From: Agrilactobacillus fermenti
GTDB lineage: Bacteria; Bacillota; Bacilli; Lactobacillales; Lactobacillaceae
Direction of reading: 5' to 3'
Assembly (NCBI RefSeq): GCF_021030645.1
Contig: NZ_JACGCJ010000004.1
Location: 1-64,000 of the forward strand
Length of the DNA stretch: 64,000 nucleotides
The notes beneath the pieces are model-generated. The model was not told the DNA's origin. It did no database searches and saw only the letters and a list, made by a program, of their open reading frames with translations. Position 1 is the stretch's first letter. Every line of letters starts with the position of its first letter. Shown one piece after another: positions 8,890 through 17,739 of this stretch. The translations under genes and the position numbers were made by a program.

Positions 8890-9615
8890 CTAGCCAAAAT
8901 AATGATTGATTTGTGACAGTGCATTTTCAGACATTAATAAATGCCCATATTCTGACAGGACTTCAGGCGTTACCTTGGTACGGTTGCCATATTCAAAGGC
9001 AACTGCAACAGCATCTGACAAATTAATATCCTCTAAATCAGCCGTGTAAACGATCAAATCTAGATAGTATTTATTTTGATAAGAATATAAATTACTTTTA
9101 GCATGACCAAGCTGCAAAGCATCTGCCGCAGAAATAACATCTTCAAAATCACTAAATTCGAGTAGAATCTCTTCAAACTCAGGTTCTGGTTTTGCTGTAA
9201 AACCATTCAATGGCTTTTTATTTTTACTTTTAACATCGTTAAAGTGGCTGACTGTACTTCTTGGACCATTTGTGTTGTCACTTTGTTGTAGTTGTTTCTT
9301 AATGTAATCTGAAACTTCTTCATCGTCAGATAGATCATCTTCCATTGCAAAATCGTCAGTATCCTCTGACCCTTCAGGCGACCCTTTGCTAATTAACAGT
9401 TCAAGGCCCTTTTTGTTTGGCATCACTTGGAATGTAACGGCGTCATTGGATGTAAAAGTGTGGTCTTTATCTACCTCTTCCAAAATACTATAGAAAAAGC
9501 TTTCGATTTGTTTATGGTTCCCTAATAAATCGAGGACAGTAATACCACGATCTTCTAAATCTTGATTACCGAGGATCACACGGATAGTATTCTCATTAAT
9601 TCGTTCCATTTCCAT
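8890..9615 (-). CDS. mecA: Adaptor protein MecA
   Basis: A 241-residue adaptor that links substrates to the ClpC-ClpP protease. The first residues (MEMERINENTIRV) match the MecA signature. The N-terminal substrate-binding domain spans roughly residues 1-85, an acidic linker (many Asp/Glu, about 85-105) follows, and the C-terminal ClpC-binding domain runs from about 145 to the end. A second linker (about 105-145) is rich in Ser, Asn and Lys. It lies downstream of spx in the same orientation but 261 bases away and after the spx terminator, so it is probably a separate transcript. Confidence 0.95.
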   Translation of the reverse strand: MEMERINENTIRVILGNQDLEDRGITVLDLLGNHKQIESFFYSILEEVDKDHTFTSNDAVTFQVMPNKKGLELLISKGSPEGSEDTDDFAMEDDLSDDEEVSDYIKKQLQQSDNTNGPRSTVSHFNDVKSKNKKPLNGFTAKPEPEFEEILLEFSDFEDVISAADALQLGHAKSNLYSYQNKYYLDLIVYTADLEDINLSDAVAVAFEYGNRTKVTPEVLSEYGHLLMSENALSQINHYFG

Positions 9616-9810
9616 TTAACCGCACCTCGTTTCTAGAAATGTGCATACTTAGAGATATCTCTTCTCATGAGTAATATTACACCATCATATTAAAAAAAGC
9701 GAACAACATCAACAGCATTTTTGACATTGACCAAGATAAGTTAACACTAATCTAACATAAATGCAACTAATCCCCGTCTGATACAGTGTCTAGCAATATC
9801 GATGCATTCA

Positions 9811-9856
9811 AAATATAAAAAGACTGGTGGCAAAACGCTCGGTCGTCCATCAGTCT
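9811..9856 (-). terminator. Terminator after spx
   Basis: The minus strand shows AGACTGATGG pairing with CCACCAGTCT (one mismatch), followed by TTTTTATATTT. It separates spx from mecA. Confidence 0.8.
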
Positions 9857-9876
9857 GCTTGAAACAATATTCAATT

Positions 9877-10278
9877 TTATAATCCAGCAGATAACTGTGC
9901 TTGTTGTAGTTCTAAAGCTCTAACTTTACGAGGTAAGAAACGGCGAATTTCATCTTCATTGTACCCAACTTGAAGGCGTTTATCATCCATAATAATTGGT
10001 CTTCTCAATAACCCAGGGTTTTTTTGAACCAAATCAAACAATTCATCCATGGATAAATCATCAAGAGAAATACCTAATTCCTGAAAGATCTTTGAACGGG
10101 TAGAGATAATCTCTTCCGTACCGTTTTCCGTCATTCGTAAGATACGTTTGATTTCATTCTTATTTAGGGGATCTGAGAAAATATTGCGTTCTGTAAATGG
10201 AATGTCATGTTCTTTTAGCCAAGCACGCGCTTTCCGGCAAGAAGTGCAACTTGGTGAAGTATACAAAGTAACTGTCAT
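9877..10278 (-). CDS. spx: Spx transcriptional regulator (ArsC family)
   Basis: A 133-residue thioredoxin-like protein beginning [14 protein letters not shown] with the redox CxxC at Cys11/Cys14. It binds the RNA polymerase alpha C-terminal domain and switches on thiol-stress genes when oxidised. The RRPIIMDD segment (near 92-99) and RRFLPRK are characteristic. The ATG at 10278 has an AAGGGGAG site just upstream; a longer in-frame reading up to 10308 adds residues not found in the family. Turnover is expected through the nearby spxH product and ClpXP. Confidence 0.95.
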   Translation of the reverse strand: MTVTLYTSPSCTSCRKARAWLKEHDIPFTERNIFSDPLNKNEIKRILRMTENGTEEIISTRSKIFQELGISLDDLSMDELFDLVQKNPGLLRRPIIMDDKRLQVGYNEDEIRRFLPRKVRALELQQAQLSAGL

Positions 10279-10593
10279 AAAATATCTCCCCTTTAAGAAC
10301 AAATGCAATTTGCTCCCTATAGATTACAATTAATATTATAATATAGTGGAATTGGTCTGACCACCAAATTCCGAGAAGAATCTTTATTAAAATTAAAATT
10401 TTTAATAGACACTAATAGCTGTTTTTGTAAATTTTTTAGATAATAATAGATACCTATCACATGCTGAAAAGCCTTTCAGAAACTAAATTGACTTTTATAC
10501 GCTGTTAAATATCTTTAAAAGAAAAACAATTCACAATTAAAATAAATGATTTAGTTTTGCATAACAGTTGATATTATAAGCATTCAGCTAAAA
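10279..10593. other. AT-rich intergenic region upstream of spx
   Basis: This 315-base gap separates the metallo-hydrolase gene from spx. It contains the spx promoter and an inverted repeat (10335-10372). The rest is AT-rich, and I see no gene or strong terminator in it. Confidence 0.6.
10335..10372 (-). promoter_or_regulatory. spx promoter with an inverted repeat over the -35
   Basis: On the minus strand, -35 TGGTCA (10358-10363) and -10 TATAAT (10335-10340) are separated by 17 bases. An inverted repeat GGAATT(T)GGT / ACCAATTCC spans 10348-10372 and covers the -35 box. The overlap suggests a repressor operator. In Bacillus one spx promoter is controlled by PerR and YodB, but this site does not clearly match either, so the regulator is unknown. 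Confidence 0.55.
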
Positions 10594-11337
10594 TTAGACC
10601 AATTTTATGGTTAAGCCTTCATGGGCCAAATGAATCTTTACACTTGGGGCAACTTTTTCTGCTTCTGACACCAAATCTTCCAAATTAGACACTTGAGGTA
10701 AATGCGTCAATAGTAATTGAGCCACACCAGCCTGCTCAGCAAGTGTACCTGACTGTGTGCTAGTCATATGCCATATTTTACCAGTTTTATTCGCAAAAAA
10801 ATTAGTATCCGTCATCAACAAATCACTATCACGGGCAAAATCGACTAATGTGTCCATGTAAGCCGTATCCGATGTAAAGGTAAGTACCTTGCCCGTTTGT
10901 TTTTCTACGATACGCATCGCAAATGCTGGCACAGGATGTTTCGTCGGTGTAAAAGTAATGCTAAAAGGGCCTAGATCTAAAATCTGCTCAGGGTCATAGG
11001 CTACGCCCTGTGTGAAACCTGGCATCGTTAGCGCCGCAAAACTTAGCGTTTCTTTAGTATGACCGTAAATTGGTAAAACTTTCTCTCGATGTGCCCCTGG
11101 TGCAAGCTGCCAATAATATTGCAGTACACCCACATCGGCTGTATGATCGTGGTGATAGTGAGATAATAGCACGGCATTCAATTGCAATGGGTCTAAGTAT
11201 TTTTGTAGTGCTAATAAAACCCCACTGCCTGCTTCCAGCAGTAAGTTAAAGCCATCTTCAGACTGCAGCAAATAGCCGCTTGTGCCATGGCCTTGATATG
11301 GATAGCCGCCGTAATAACCTAAAACTGTCAATTTCAT
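10594..11337 (-). CDS. Metallo-beta-lactamase-fold hydrolase (YhfI-like)
   Basis: A 247-residue MBL-fold protein of the RNase Z-like branch. The zinc motif HYHHDH is at residues 60-65, with further conserved HP, DT and H residues downstream (TKHP near 125, TDTNFF near 160, LLTHLP near 205, HEG near the end). B. subtilis YhfI is the nearest named relative I recognise; its substrate is undefined. The ATG at 11337 follows AAGGGTGA; an in-frame GTG nine bases upstream lies inside that site. It is divergent from the gene at 11377, with a short shared promoter region. Confidence 0.82.
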   Translation of the reverse strand: MKLTVLGYYGGYPYQGHGTSGYLLQSEDGFNLLLEAGSGVLLALQKYLDPLQLNAVLLSHYHHDHTADVGVLQYYWQLAPGAHREKVLPIYGHTKETLSFAALTMPGFTQGVAYDPEQILDLGPFSITFTPTKHPVPAFAMRIVEKQTGKVLTFTSDTAYMDTLVDFARDSDLLMTDTNFFANKTGKIWHMTSTQSGTLAEQAGVAQLLLTHLPQVSNLEDLVSEAEKVAPSVKIHLAHEGLTIKLV

Positions 11338-11376
11338 TATAATCACCCTTAATTAAATTTTTTGGAGGTTTTATTT

Positions 11377-11865
11377 ATGACACAACTCTATCTTACGCTT
11401 GGTTCCAAATCTGTGTTACAAGAGATTCAAAAAAATAATCCCAGACGTCCACTTAAACTCTATCACCCTGATAGTATGGGAGAAAAAGATAATCTACTTT
11501 TAGAAGTAACCGGCCGATCTTCCGTATTCAAACAACCAGCACAATACGATTTGATTGCCGGTGACGCCTTTGCATCACTGCGCAATTTCTTACATTTGTT
11601 TTATTTCACCTTTAATGATGACGAAAACGATCATTATCGTAATCGTTTAATCAAAGTTGTGACTCAACTCGCGCAACAAGATCAGGTTGCCCTTTTAGGT
11701 ATCCAAAAAGATATCCGTAAAAAATTTCTCCTGTTAACAAGTTGGCCAAATGCGCAACAATACCAGCTTTTTCAACAAAGTCCACTATTTGATCAAATCA
11801 AGGACTTAGCTGACCAAAGTGCCAATGATTGGAGTTTTTATGAAATCAGCTATTCCTTAGAATGA
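11377..11865 (+). CDS. Putative ABM-like (HmoB/TRAP-like) protein
   Basis: A 162-residue soluble protein. The C-terminal part (LLTSWPNAQQYQLFQQSPLF, followed by YEISYS) resembles the antibiotic-biosynthesis-monooxygenase fold seen in HmoB and TRAP-type proteins, some of which degrade heme. The N-terminal half is not recognisable to me. Assignment rests on this pattern only, and heme activity is not implied. The ATG at 11377 has GGAGG ten bases upstream. Its 3' end overlaps the convergent DUF975 gene by 16 bases. Confidence 0.5.
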   Translation: MTQLYLTLGSKSVLQEIQKNNPRRPLKLYHPDSMGEKDNLLLEVTGRSSVFKQPAQYDLIAGDAFASLRNFLHLFYFTFNDDENDHYRNRLIKVVTQLAQQDQVALLGIQKDIRKKFLLLTSWPNAQQYQLFQQSPLFDQIKDLADQSANDWSFYEISYSLE

Positions 11866-12734
11866 TCTTGGTCATTATCATCTTCAGCTGCTTCATCGTG
11901 ATCTTTTTGCAGCCGCTGAATTCTAGCTAAAGTCTCTGCTTGGTCAGCTTGTACCTGAGCTAACTTAGCCATAAACTCGTGTTTGATCGACACATAAAAA
12001 ATAAAAATAGCCATTTGGCGATAGGGTATTAGCCATAGAAATGTCACTGGAAAGAAGAGGTACCAGCCGATAAAAGATAGTTGTAATTTTAGTAAGTCAA
12101 GCCAGTGGTGGTGCATGAACAACAAAGTTGCCGACAAAATTCGTGCTCTCGAATTTTGTCCATTCTCAAAAACAAGGTAAGCAGCAATTTGGAAAAAACC
12201 ATTGAGCCATAACCATAAAATTCCAGCAAGGACTAGCAATAAGATCAAACCAGTTAAATGCCAAACATCAAAATGCGCAATGATGGTTTCAATCCGAGTC
12301 AGCAATTTAACAGAACTCATTCCGTAGTTGATTTGCAACATGTCTAGTAGGCTTAAAGAGCCGATAAATGGTATAAAAATCAGCCAAGTCCGTAACATTA
12401 ACAAAACAGATTCAATAAAATTCAAAATAACGAAACGTTTATAATATAACGGCGATAGGCCAATGAATAACATGGAGAAGCGAAACGGTTGTTCTGCAAA
12501 AACAGAGTTGGGATAATAATATTGGCCATATTTAAATGAAAATAGTAAAAAATAATTTAAAAGCATAAATAATAACGTTTCAATAAATGAATTTTGACCT
12601 AGTCCACTACTTAATAAAGACCCCAGTAACTGAACTAGCAAAAAGCTCGTAACTAGTAGCCAGATAGGCTGAAACCAGCGACCCTTTAATGCTTTTCTAG
12701 CTTGTAACTTAATATTGCGTATCGAAAATTGCAT
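11850..12734 (-). CDS. DUF975 family membrane protein
   Basis: A 294-residue protein with about six hydrophobic segments. The N-terminal pattern IRNIKLQARKALKGRW is the hallmark of DUF975, and the cytoplasmic C-terminus is a charged Gln/Asp/Glu-rich tail. Function is unknown. The start at 12734 has AGAGG upstream and lies 19 bases after the bceB-like stop, so it is probably the third gene of that transporter operon. This hints at a role in the envelope response to antimicrobial peptides, but that is inference from position only. Confidence 0.8.
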   Translation of the reverse strand: MQFSIRNIKLQARKALKGRWFQPIWLLVTSFLLVQLLGSLLSSGLGQNSFIETLLFMLLNYFLLFSFKYGQYYYPNSVFAEQPFRFSMLFIGLSPLYYKRFVILNFIESVLLMLRTWLIFIPFIGSLSLLDMLQINYGMSSVKLLTRIETIIAHFDVWHLTGLILLLVLAGILWLWLNGFFQIAAYLVFENGQNSRARILSATLLFMHHHWLDLLKLQLSFIGWYLFFPVTFLWLIPYRQMAIFIFYVSIKHEFMAKLAQVQADQAETLARIQRLQKDHDEAAEDDNDQDHSKE

Positions 12735-12753
12735 GCGAAACCTCTTTCTATTC

Positions 12754-14793
12754 TTAATTTGAAACCATTCGAACAAATAGATAATTTGTTATCAAATAAA
12801 TCACGCTATAAATCAAGGTGACCAGAGCCAAAATACCATACATCAATAACTGATTAGGATTGTTTACAAAAGTTTTTATAAAATTCGTAACAAAACTAGC
12901 TTCTACAATAGCAAAACCATACAACAGTCCAAAGATGACTGTATGTGTCACGTACACTCCACGACGCAAATCAGCAGTGGGCACACCAATTTTCTCTAAA
13001 GTCATAAAATCTGTGCGTAAAGTTTCAGCAACTATTAAACGTTTCAGCATGATGATTTGTGCCATAGCAACTACAAAGACTAAACTAACAAAGACACCGA
13101 CAAAAATATAAACCCCAACTAGGATTCGATTACTCATTGAAGTTTCTTGTCGTGAGTATATTTGTGTGCGATAAAAAGTTTGCGCCGTAGTCGACTTGGT
13201 CTCATAAATCTGGCCCGTTCGCTCATCCGTGCGATACCGCTGTTTTTGATTCAACTGACGTAATTCGAGTAGCTGTTCATTAGTCAACGCTTGATGCAGG
13301 TGAAAGCCATAATATGTTTCTGCATTGTGCGTTTTGATTGCTTGATAATCTCGATTGGTCAGAATAATTGCGCTTTGAAATGCCAAACTATTATTTAAAG
13401 GGAATTGACGTGAAACTTGACTTACTTCACGTTTAAAACTGGGATGACTGCCTAATTTAACATTTGGCCGATGTTGCGTCTGCTGAAATTGGGAATGCTT
13501 TAATAATCCAGTCTGAGGAATAATCAAACGCACTTGTCCCGGTGCTAAATTTAATTTGCTGTAGCCCCGGCGACCAAACCGCTGATTGGCCCGCTGAATC
13601 TGATGAAACGTATGCGTCGATAATAACATTGTCGGTCCAGCGCCACTGACAGAAGCACCATTGACGACGCTATCCAATTGGTAACTTGCTGTGATCAATT
13701 TTGTAGGTAACGGCGGCGTTTCATCATAGGTAAGGTTATTTTTTTGCAGAAACTTTTGGATTGCGGGTCTTTTTTCCGCTGTGCTAATAATACTGAAATT
13801 TGCCTCATCATCTGTAGCCGCATAAATATACCGGGAAAAGAGTGACCCCGTCGTTAATAACGAAAATGAGATGCCTAAGAAAATACTGATACCAAACATA
13901 GCATTATGGTTATTGATGAACCAATGTTTTAGCTCAGCCAGCCAAAAAGGTTTCAGTCCTTTAAAGTATAACCCCGGTCGTAGACTAACAAGATCAATCA
14001 ACGTTGGCAAGGTGACTGCAAACAATAACCATAGGCTAATAATCCAAAACACCAATAAACCAAGATCTAATAACATCAAGTCAACTTTTCGTCCCAAAAT
14101 TTCAGCGACAAAACCTTGATGCTGATAAATATTACTACTGATCCAAGCCACGATCCCAAGTAAAAATAAATCTATCGTGCCAACAAATAAACGCAAAATT
14201 AAAGGTAATTTTAAGTCATTTTTTTGGGCTAGGCCTTGGGTTAATTTAACCGTATCCCAGCGCCTGATCTTTATCCCATTAAAAAATGCCAGCAATAACT
14301 GGATCAGAACTGTCCATACAATGGTAATCAGTAGTGATTGCCAATCAAAGTAAAAGCCAATTTGAGTGGATAAACCACAAATTTTTAACAAGATCATGGC
14401 CAATAATTTGTAGAAAAGTAGGCCAGTTAAGATGCCAATACTCGTGGCAATCAATTGACTAATTAAAATTTCACCATTGATCAAAATTAATATTTTGAGC
14501 CGTCGCAAACCTAAGAGCTCTAATAACCCCAAGGTATGTAATTTATGTCGCATAAATAGCCGATTCCAGTAGATCGAAAAAGCAATCAACAGTAATACTG
14601 AAATTGTTGAAAAAGCACGAAATACACTATCAGGATAATAAAAATAGGGTTTAAAGCGATCTGTTAAAGTGGGGTCAGCTGCCATCAGTAAAAAATCACT
14701 CGAAGCCATCGTACTCAAGGCTGTGATTACGATGAAAATACTATGGATCATAGGATTTTGACGCACACTTTTAATTCCGAGCTTGCCGAGCAT
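12754..14793 (-). CDS. BceB-like ABC transporter permease
   Basis: A 679-residue permease of the FtsX/MacB-like Bce family. Hydrophobic segments cluster in the first 310 residues. A large extracytoplasmic domain follows (about 325-545), and the last segments lie between about 550 and 675. That topology, with the big loop before the last three helices, is diagnostic of BceB-type proteins, which sense and remove cell-wall-active peptides such as bacitracin or lantibiotics. It overlaps the ATPase gene by 23 bases. The exact peptide cannot be predicted. Confidence 0.88.
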   Translation of the reverse strand: MLGKLGIKSVRQNPMIHSIFIVITALSTMASSDFLLMAADPTLTDRFKPYFYYPDSVFRAFSTISVLLLIAFSIYWNRLFMRHKLHTLGLLELLGLRRLKILILINGEILISQLIATSIGILTGLLFYKLLAMILLKICGLSTQIGFYFDWQSLLITIVWTVLIQLLLAFFNGIKIRRWDTVKLTQGLAQKNDLKLPLILRLFVGTIDLFLLGIVAWISSNIYQHQGFVAEILGRKVDLMLLDLGLLVFWIISLWLLFAVTLPTLIDLVSLRPGLYFKGLKPFWLAELKHWFINNHNAMFGISIFLGISFSLLTTGSLFSRYIYAATDDEANFSIISTAEKRPAIQKFLQKNNLTYDETPPLPTKLITASYQLDSVVNGASVSGAGPTMLLSTHTFHQIQRANQRFGRRGYSKLNLAPGQVRLIIPQTGLLKHSQFQQTQHRPNVKLGSHPSFKREVSQVSRQFPLNNSLAFQSAIILTNRDYQAIKTHNAETYYGFHLHQALTNEQLLELRQLNQKQRYRTDERTGQIYETKSTTAQTFYRTQIYSRQETSMSNRILVGVYIFVGVFVSLVFVVAMAQIIMLKRLIVAETLRTDFMTLEKIGVPTADLRRGVYVTHTVIFGLLYGFAIVEASFVTNFIKTFVNNPNQLLMYGILALVTLIYSVIYLITNYLFVRMVSN

Positions 14794-15574
14794 TCATGCG
14801 CCCTCCTCCCCCGATTGTTGCTTGCATATCAATAATTTGATCAAAGAATGTCTGGCGATCACTACTGCGAATCAGCTCTGCAAACAGTGACCCATCCTTA
14901 ATAAACAAGATACGTTTACAAAAACTAGCTGTAAAGGCATCATGCGTGACCATGATAATCGTCGTTGGTGTTGATATGTGCGCCGTATCGGATATCTGTC
15001 CCTGGTTAATGCGTTGTAAATGTTGTAAAAAGTCAGTGGCGGCCCGCGAATCCAAACTACCCGTTGGTTCATCAGCAAATAAAATAGCTGGTTCGGTGAC
15101 TAAAGCACGTGCCGCCGCAATACGTTGCCGTTGACCGACTGATAATTCCAATGGATAATACGTCAATAATTCTTGTAAACCCAGAATTTGACTAACCGCT
15201 TGAACATGTTGCTTGATTTGTGCAGGCGGTTGATGATTTAATGACAGCGGCAAGGCGATATTTTCTTTGACCGTCAAAGCGTCCACAAGATTGAAGTCTT
15301 GGAAAATAAAGCCTAATTTTTCACGCCGAAATTGGGCTAACTGTTTCCCTTTTAATTTTCTTAGATCCTGACCTAGTAATGTCACCCTGCCACTAGTAGG
15401 CCGATCAATCGTAGAAATCACATTCAGCAAGGTGCTCTTCCCTGCACCTGAAGGGCCCATGATACCGACAAACTCACCTGCCTGTACTTCTAACGAAAAA
15501 TCATTTAATGCCTTTGTTAGACTTAAACGGTGGCCAAATACTTTTATCAAGTGTTGTGCGTTTAAAATACCCAT
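14771..15574 (-). CDS. BceA-like ABC transporter ATP-binding protein
   Basis: A 267-residue ATPase with Walker A GPSGAGKST (about 40-48), Q-loop in FIFQD, signature LSVGQRQR and Walker B ILFADEPTGSLDS, followed by the switch His in VTHD. The signature reads LSVGQ instead of LSGGQ. It pairs with the permease downstream. A GGAGG site precedes the ATG. It diverges from the response regulator gene at 15701, the usual arrangement for peptide-sensing Bce modules in which the regulator activates the transporter promoter. Confidence 0.92.
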   Translation of the reverse strand: MGILNAQHLIKVFGHRLSLTKALNDFSLEVQAGEFVGIMGPSGAGKSTLLNVISTIDRPTSGRVTLLGQDLRKLKGKQLAQFRREKLGFIFQDFNLVDALTVKENIALPLSLNHQPPAQIKQHVQAVSQILGLQELLTYYPLELSVGQRQRIAAARALVTEPAILFADEPTGSLDSRAATDFLQHLQRINQGQISDTAHISTPTTIIMVTHDAFTASFCKRILFIKDGSLFAELIRSSDRQTFFDQIIDMQATIGGGGRMNARQARN

Positions 15575-15650
15575 GGTCGTCCTCCATATGCTTTCTATCT
15601 TACCAGATATCCCTAACGGACTATACCGTCTCGAGTCGGAATTTATGTGG

Positions 15651-15679
15651 TTGTAATCCTTAAATCGAATCGGTAATAT
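15651..15679 (+). promoter_or_regulatory. Promoter of the BceRS-like two-component genes
   Basis: -35 TTGTAA (15651-15656) and -10 TAATAT (15674-15679) are separated by 17 bases, about 20 bases before the response regulator ATG. A short ACGG/CCGT inverted repeat (near 15618-15631) lies in the same divergent region and could belong to control of the transporter promoter. Confidence 0.6.
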
Positions 15680-15700
15680 TGATAAGATAGAGGTGAAAAC

Positions 15701-16375
15701 ATGTTTAAAATTCTGATCGTTGAAGATGATAAAACAATCAGTGGTTTAATTGCTAATGAATTAAAAAAATGGCAGTTGATCCCGTTAGAAATTTCAGACT
15801 TCAATCAAGTCTTAAACAACTTTATTCAAGAAAAACCCCACCTGGTCTTAATGGATATTAATCTACCAGTCTATGATGGTTTTTATTGGAATCAAAAAAT
15901 TCGTGAGATCTCAAAGGTCCCAATGATCTTTATTTCCTCGCGTAACACCAACATGGACATGGTGATGGCTATGAATATGGGTGCCGATGATTTCGTTAAT
16001 AAGCCATTTGCGATGGAGGTGCTCGTCGCAAAGATCAACGCGCTATTGCGGCGCACTTATAATTACACTGAGCCTACCCAGAATGTGATCGAACATAAGG
16101 GTGTTTTATTAAATTTACAAAGCGGCAGTGCCAAGATCAAAGATACCACGATTGATCTCTCTAAAAACGAATACCGGCTCTTGCAATATCTTATGCGGCG
16201 TCATGGTAATATTGTCAGTCGCGAGGAACTTCTCCGCGATTTATGGGAAGATGAACGATTCGTTGATGACAATACGCTAACGGTCAATATCAATCGGCTG
16301 CGCAAAAAAATTGAAGGTGCTGGCATCAAAGATTATATTCAAACGAAAATTGGTCAAGGCTATATGATACCATGA
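15701..16375 (+). CDS. BceR-like OmpR-family response regulator
   Basis: A 224-residue regulator: receiver domain with the acidic pocket at Glu8-Asp10 and phospho-acceptor Asp52 (LMDINLP), the conserved Lys in NKPF, and a winged-helix DNA-binding domain (about 130-224). It is expected to activate the divergent ABC transporter when the kinase reports transporter activity. The kinase gene follows after one base, so the two are translated together. Confidence 0.92.
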   Translation: MFKILIVEDDKTISGLIANELKKWQLIPLEISDFNQVLNNFIQEKPHLVLMDINLPVYDGFYWNQKIREISKVPMIFISSRNTNMDMVMAMNMGADDFVNKPFAMEVLVAKINALLRRTYNYTEPTQNVIEHKGVLLNLQSGSAKIKDTTIDLSKNEYRLLQYLMRRHGNIVSREELLRDLWEDERFVDDNTLTVNINRLRKKIEGAGIKDYIQTKIGQGYMIP

Positions 16376-16382
16376 GGTGCTT

Positions 16383-17453
16383 ATGCGTATTAAAGACTAT
16401 TTATTAGATCATCTGCCCCACACATTATTTTGGATATTAGGTTTGCTCTTGTTAGATGCTGGTCTTTGGCTATTACCCAATTATCCGGTGCCATTAGATT
16501 ACTTGCTCTATTTTGATACCATTTTAACGGTGTTATATTTGTTATTTTTGATTGCAGTTTATTTTTATCGAAACCGCTGGTATCAAAAGATTGCCGACCA
16601 TGCTTTGTTGCGGGAACAAGGCCTTGATGTGCCATTAACGGGTGCTCAAAACCACAGTCAGCAACTGATTCAAGATCATATCAATCAATTGATCGATTAT
16701 CATCAGCAAACATTTAACCAGTTGATTACCCAACAACAAGAACAAGAAGATTTCGTTCAAGGCTGGGTTCATGACATCAAAGTCCCTTTAGCCGCCAATC
16801 AGCTGCTCTTAGATAGTCTAAAAGAGCAATTACCAATTGAGGCTAGAACAAAATTAGAAGAACAATGGCATCGCGTGAACGATTATGTGGACCAAGTACT
16901 CTACTTTTCACGTTTAGAGAGTTTCGCCAATGATTACGTGATTCAAACTTATGACTTACGGCAATTAGCCATTGGCGTCGTTAAAACCAATATGAGCTAC
17001 TTCTTCGAAAAACATCTACAATTCCACATTTCCGATGAAACAGCCCAAGTTCTGACCGATGAAAAATGGCTCACCTTTATCCTTAACCAACTCATTTCTA
17101 ATGCCATCAAATATACACCAAATGGCGGCAAAATTACCATCAAAATTACAACTGATCCTACAGGCAGTCAACTAAGTATTCAAGATACAGGCATTGGCAT
17201 CGATGCTGCGGATCTTCCCCGGATCTTTGACAAGGGATTTACCGGTAAGAATGGTCGTAAAGCGGACCAACACGCTACTGGACTGGGGCTATACTTAGCT
17301 AAGAATATGGCTGAAAAATTGGGTCATCATTTAAGCGTAACTGCCACTGTGGGCAAAGGCTCTATTTTTACGATTTTATTTCCAAACTTGAGTTATTACA
17401 ACGACCAACAAACCAATCCCGTCCTACGGCCAACATCAGCAACCCGTTTTTAA
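16383..17453 (+). CDS. BceS-like intramembrane-sensing histidine kinase
   Basis: A 356-residue kinase with two membrane segments (about 12-32 and 40-62) joined by a very short outer loop and no sensory domain. That is the intramembrane-sensing type that relies on its ABC transporter for detection. The phospho-accepting His130 is in GWVHDIKVPL, and N, G1 (DTGIGI) and G2 (GLGLYLAKN) boxes follow. GAGG lies six bases before the ATG at 16383; a GTG two codons earlier is less likely. A terminator-like hairpin inside the repeat element follows at 17631. Confidence 0.9.
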   Translation: MRIKDYLLDHLPHTLFWILGLLLLDAGLWLLPNYPVPLDYLLYFDTILTVLYLLFLIAVYFYRNRWYQKIADHALLREQGLDVPLTGAQNHSQQLIQDHINQLIDYHQQTFNQLITQQQEQEDFVQGWVHDIKVPLAANQLLLDSLKEQLPIEARTKLEEQWHRVNDYVDQVLYFSRLESFANDYVIQTYDLRQLAIGVVKTNMSYFFEKHLQFHISDETAQVLTDEKWLTFILNQLISNAIKYTPNGGKITIKITTDPTGSQLSIQDTGIGIDAADLPRIFDKGFTGKNGRKADQHATGLGLYLAKNMAEKLGHHLSVTATVGKGSIFTILFPNLSYYNDQQTNPVLRPTSATRF

Positions 17454-17485
17454 ATACTTGCAATATAAAAGCAGAGAAAGAGTGA

Positions 17486-17678
17486 GAGAGTGAGACAAAA
17501 GGCACTTAGCAGCTGAGCACTAACAAGAGTGACGAAAAATGGTGGACTTGCCATTTGAGCCATTCGTGGTTAGGTGAGGGTGTTGCCTTTTAGAACACAT
17601 TTAAAATTTAATTATTCGCAAAAAAAAACAGAGAGTGAAGACAAAACTAACGTCTTGTTTTCACTCTCCGTTTTTTTT
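17486..17678 (+). repeat. Intergenic repeat family, copy A, with terminator-like hairpin end
   Basis: A full copy of the roughly 190-base repeat also seen at 37318-37502 and 51018-51206 (inverted). It opens with GAGAGTGAGACAAAAGG, contains a conserved middle (CTTGCCATTTGAGCCATTCG), and ends with a hairpin GAGAGTGA/TCACTCTC (17631-17668) followed by eight T. The opening motif recurs, slightly changed, as the left arm of the terminal hairpin, which looks like a MITE with terminal inverted repeats. Here the hairpin can end transcription of the kinase gene. Confidence 0.75.
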
Positions 17679-17739
17679 AGAAATAATTTTATATTAAACA
17701 TGTTTCAAAGGACAATAGCTTTCAGCAAGCAAGCTTAAT

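Noticed and set aside
15595-15635. Possible BceR binding site in the divergent bceA/bceR gap
   Set aside because: Only a four-base inverted repeat (ACGG/CCGT) is visible and it does not match a binding motif I can state with confidence.
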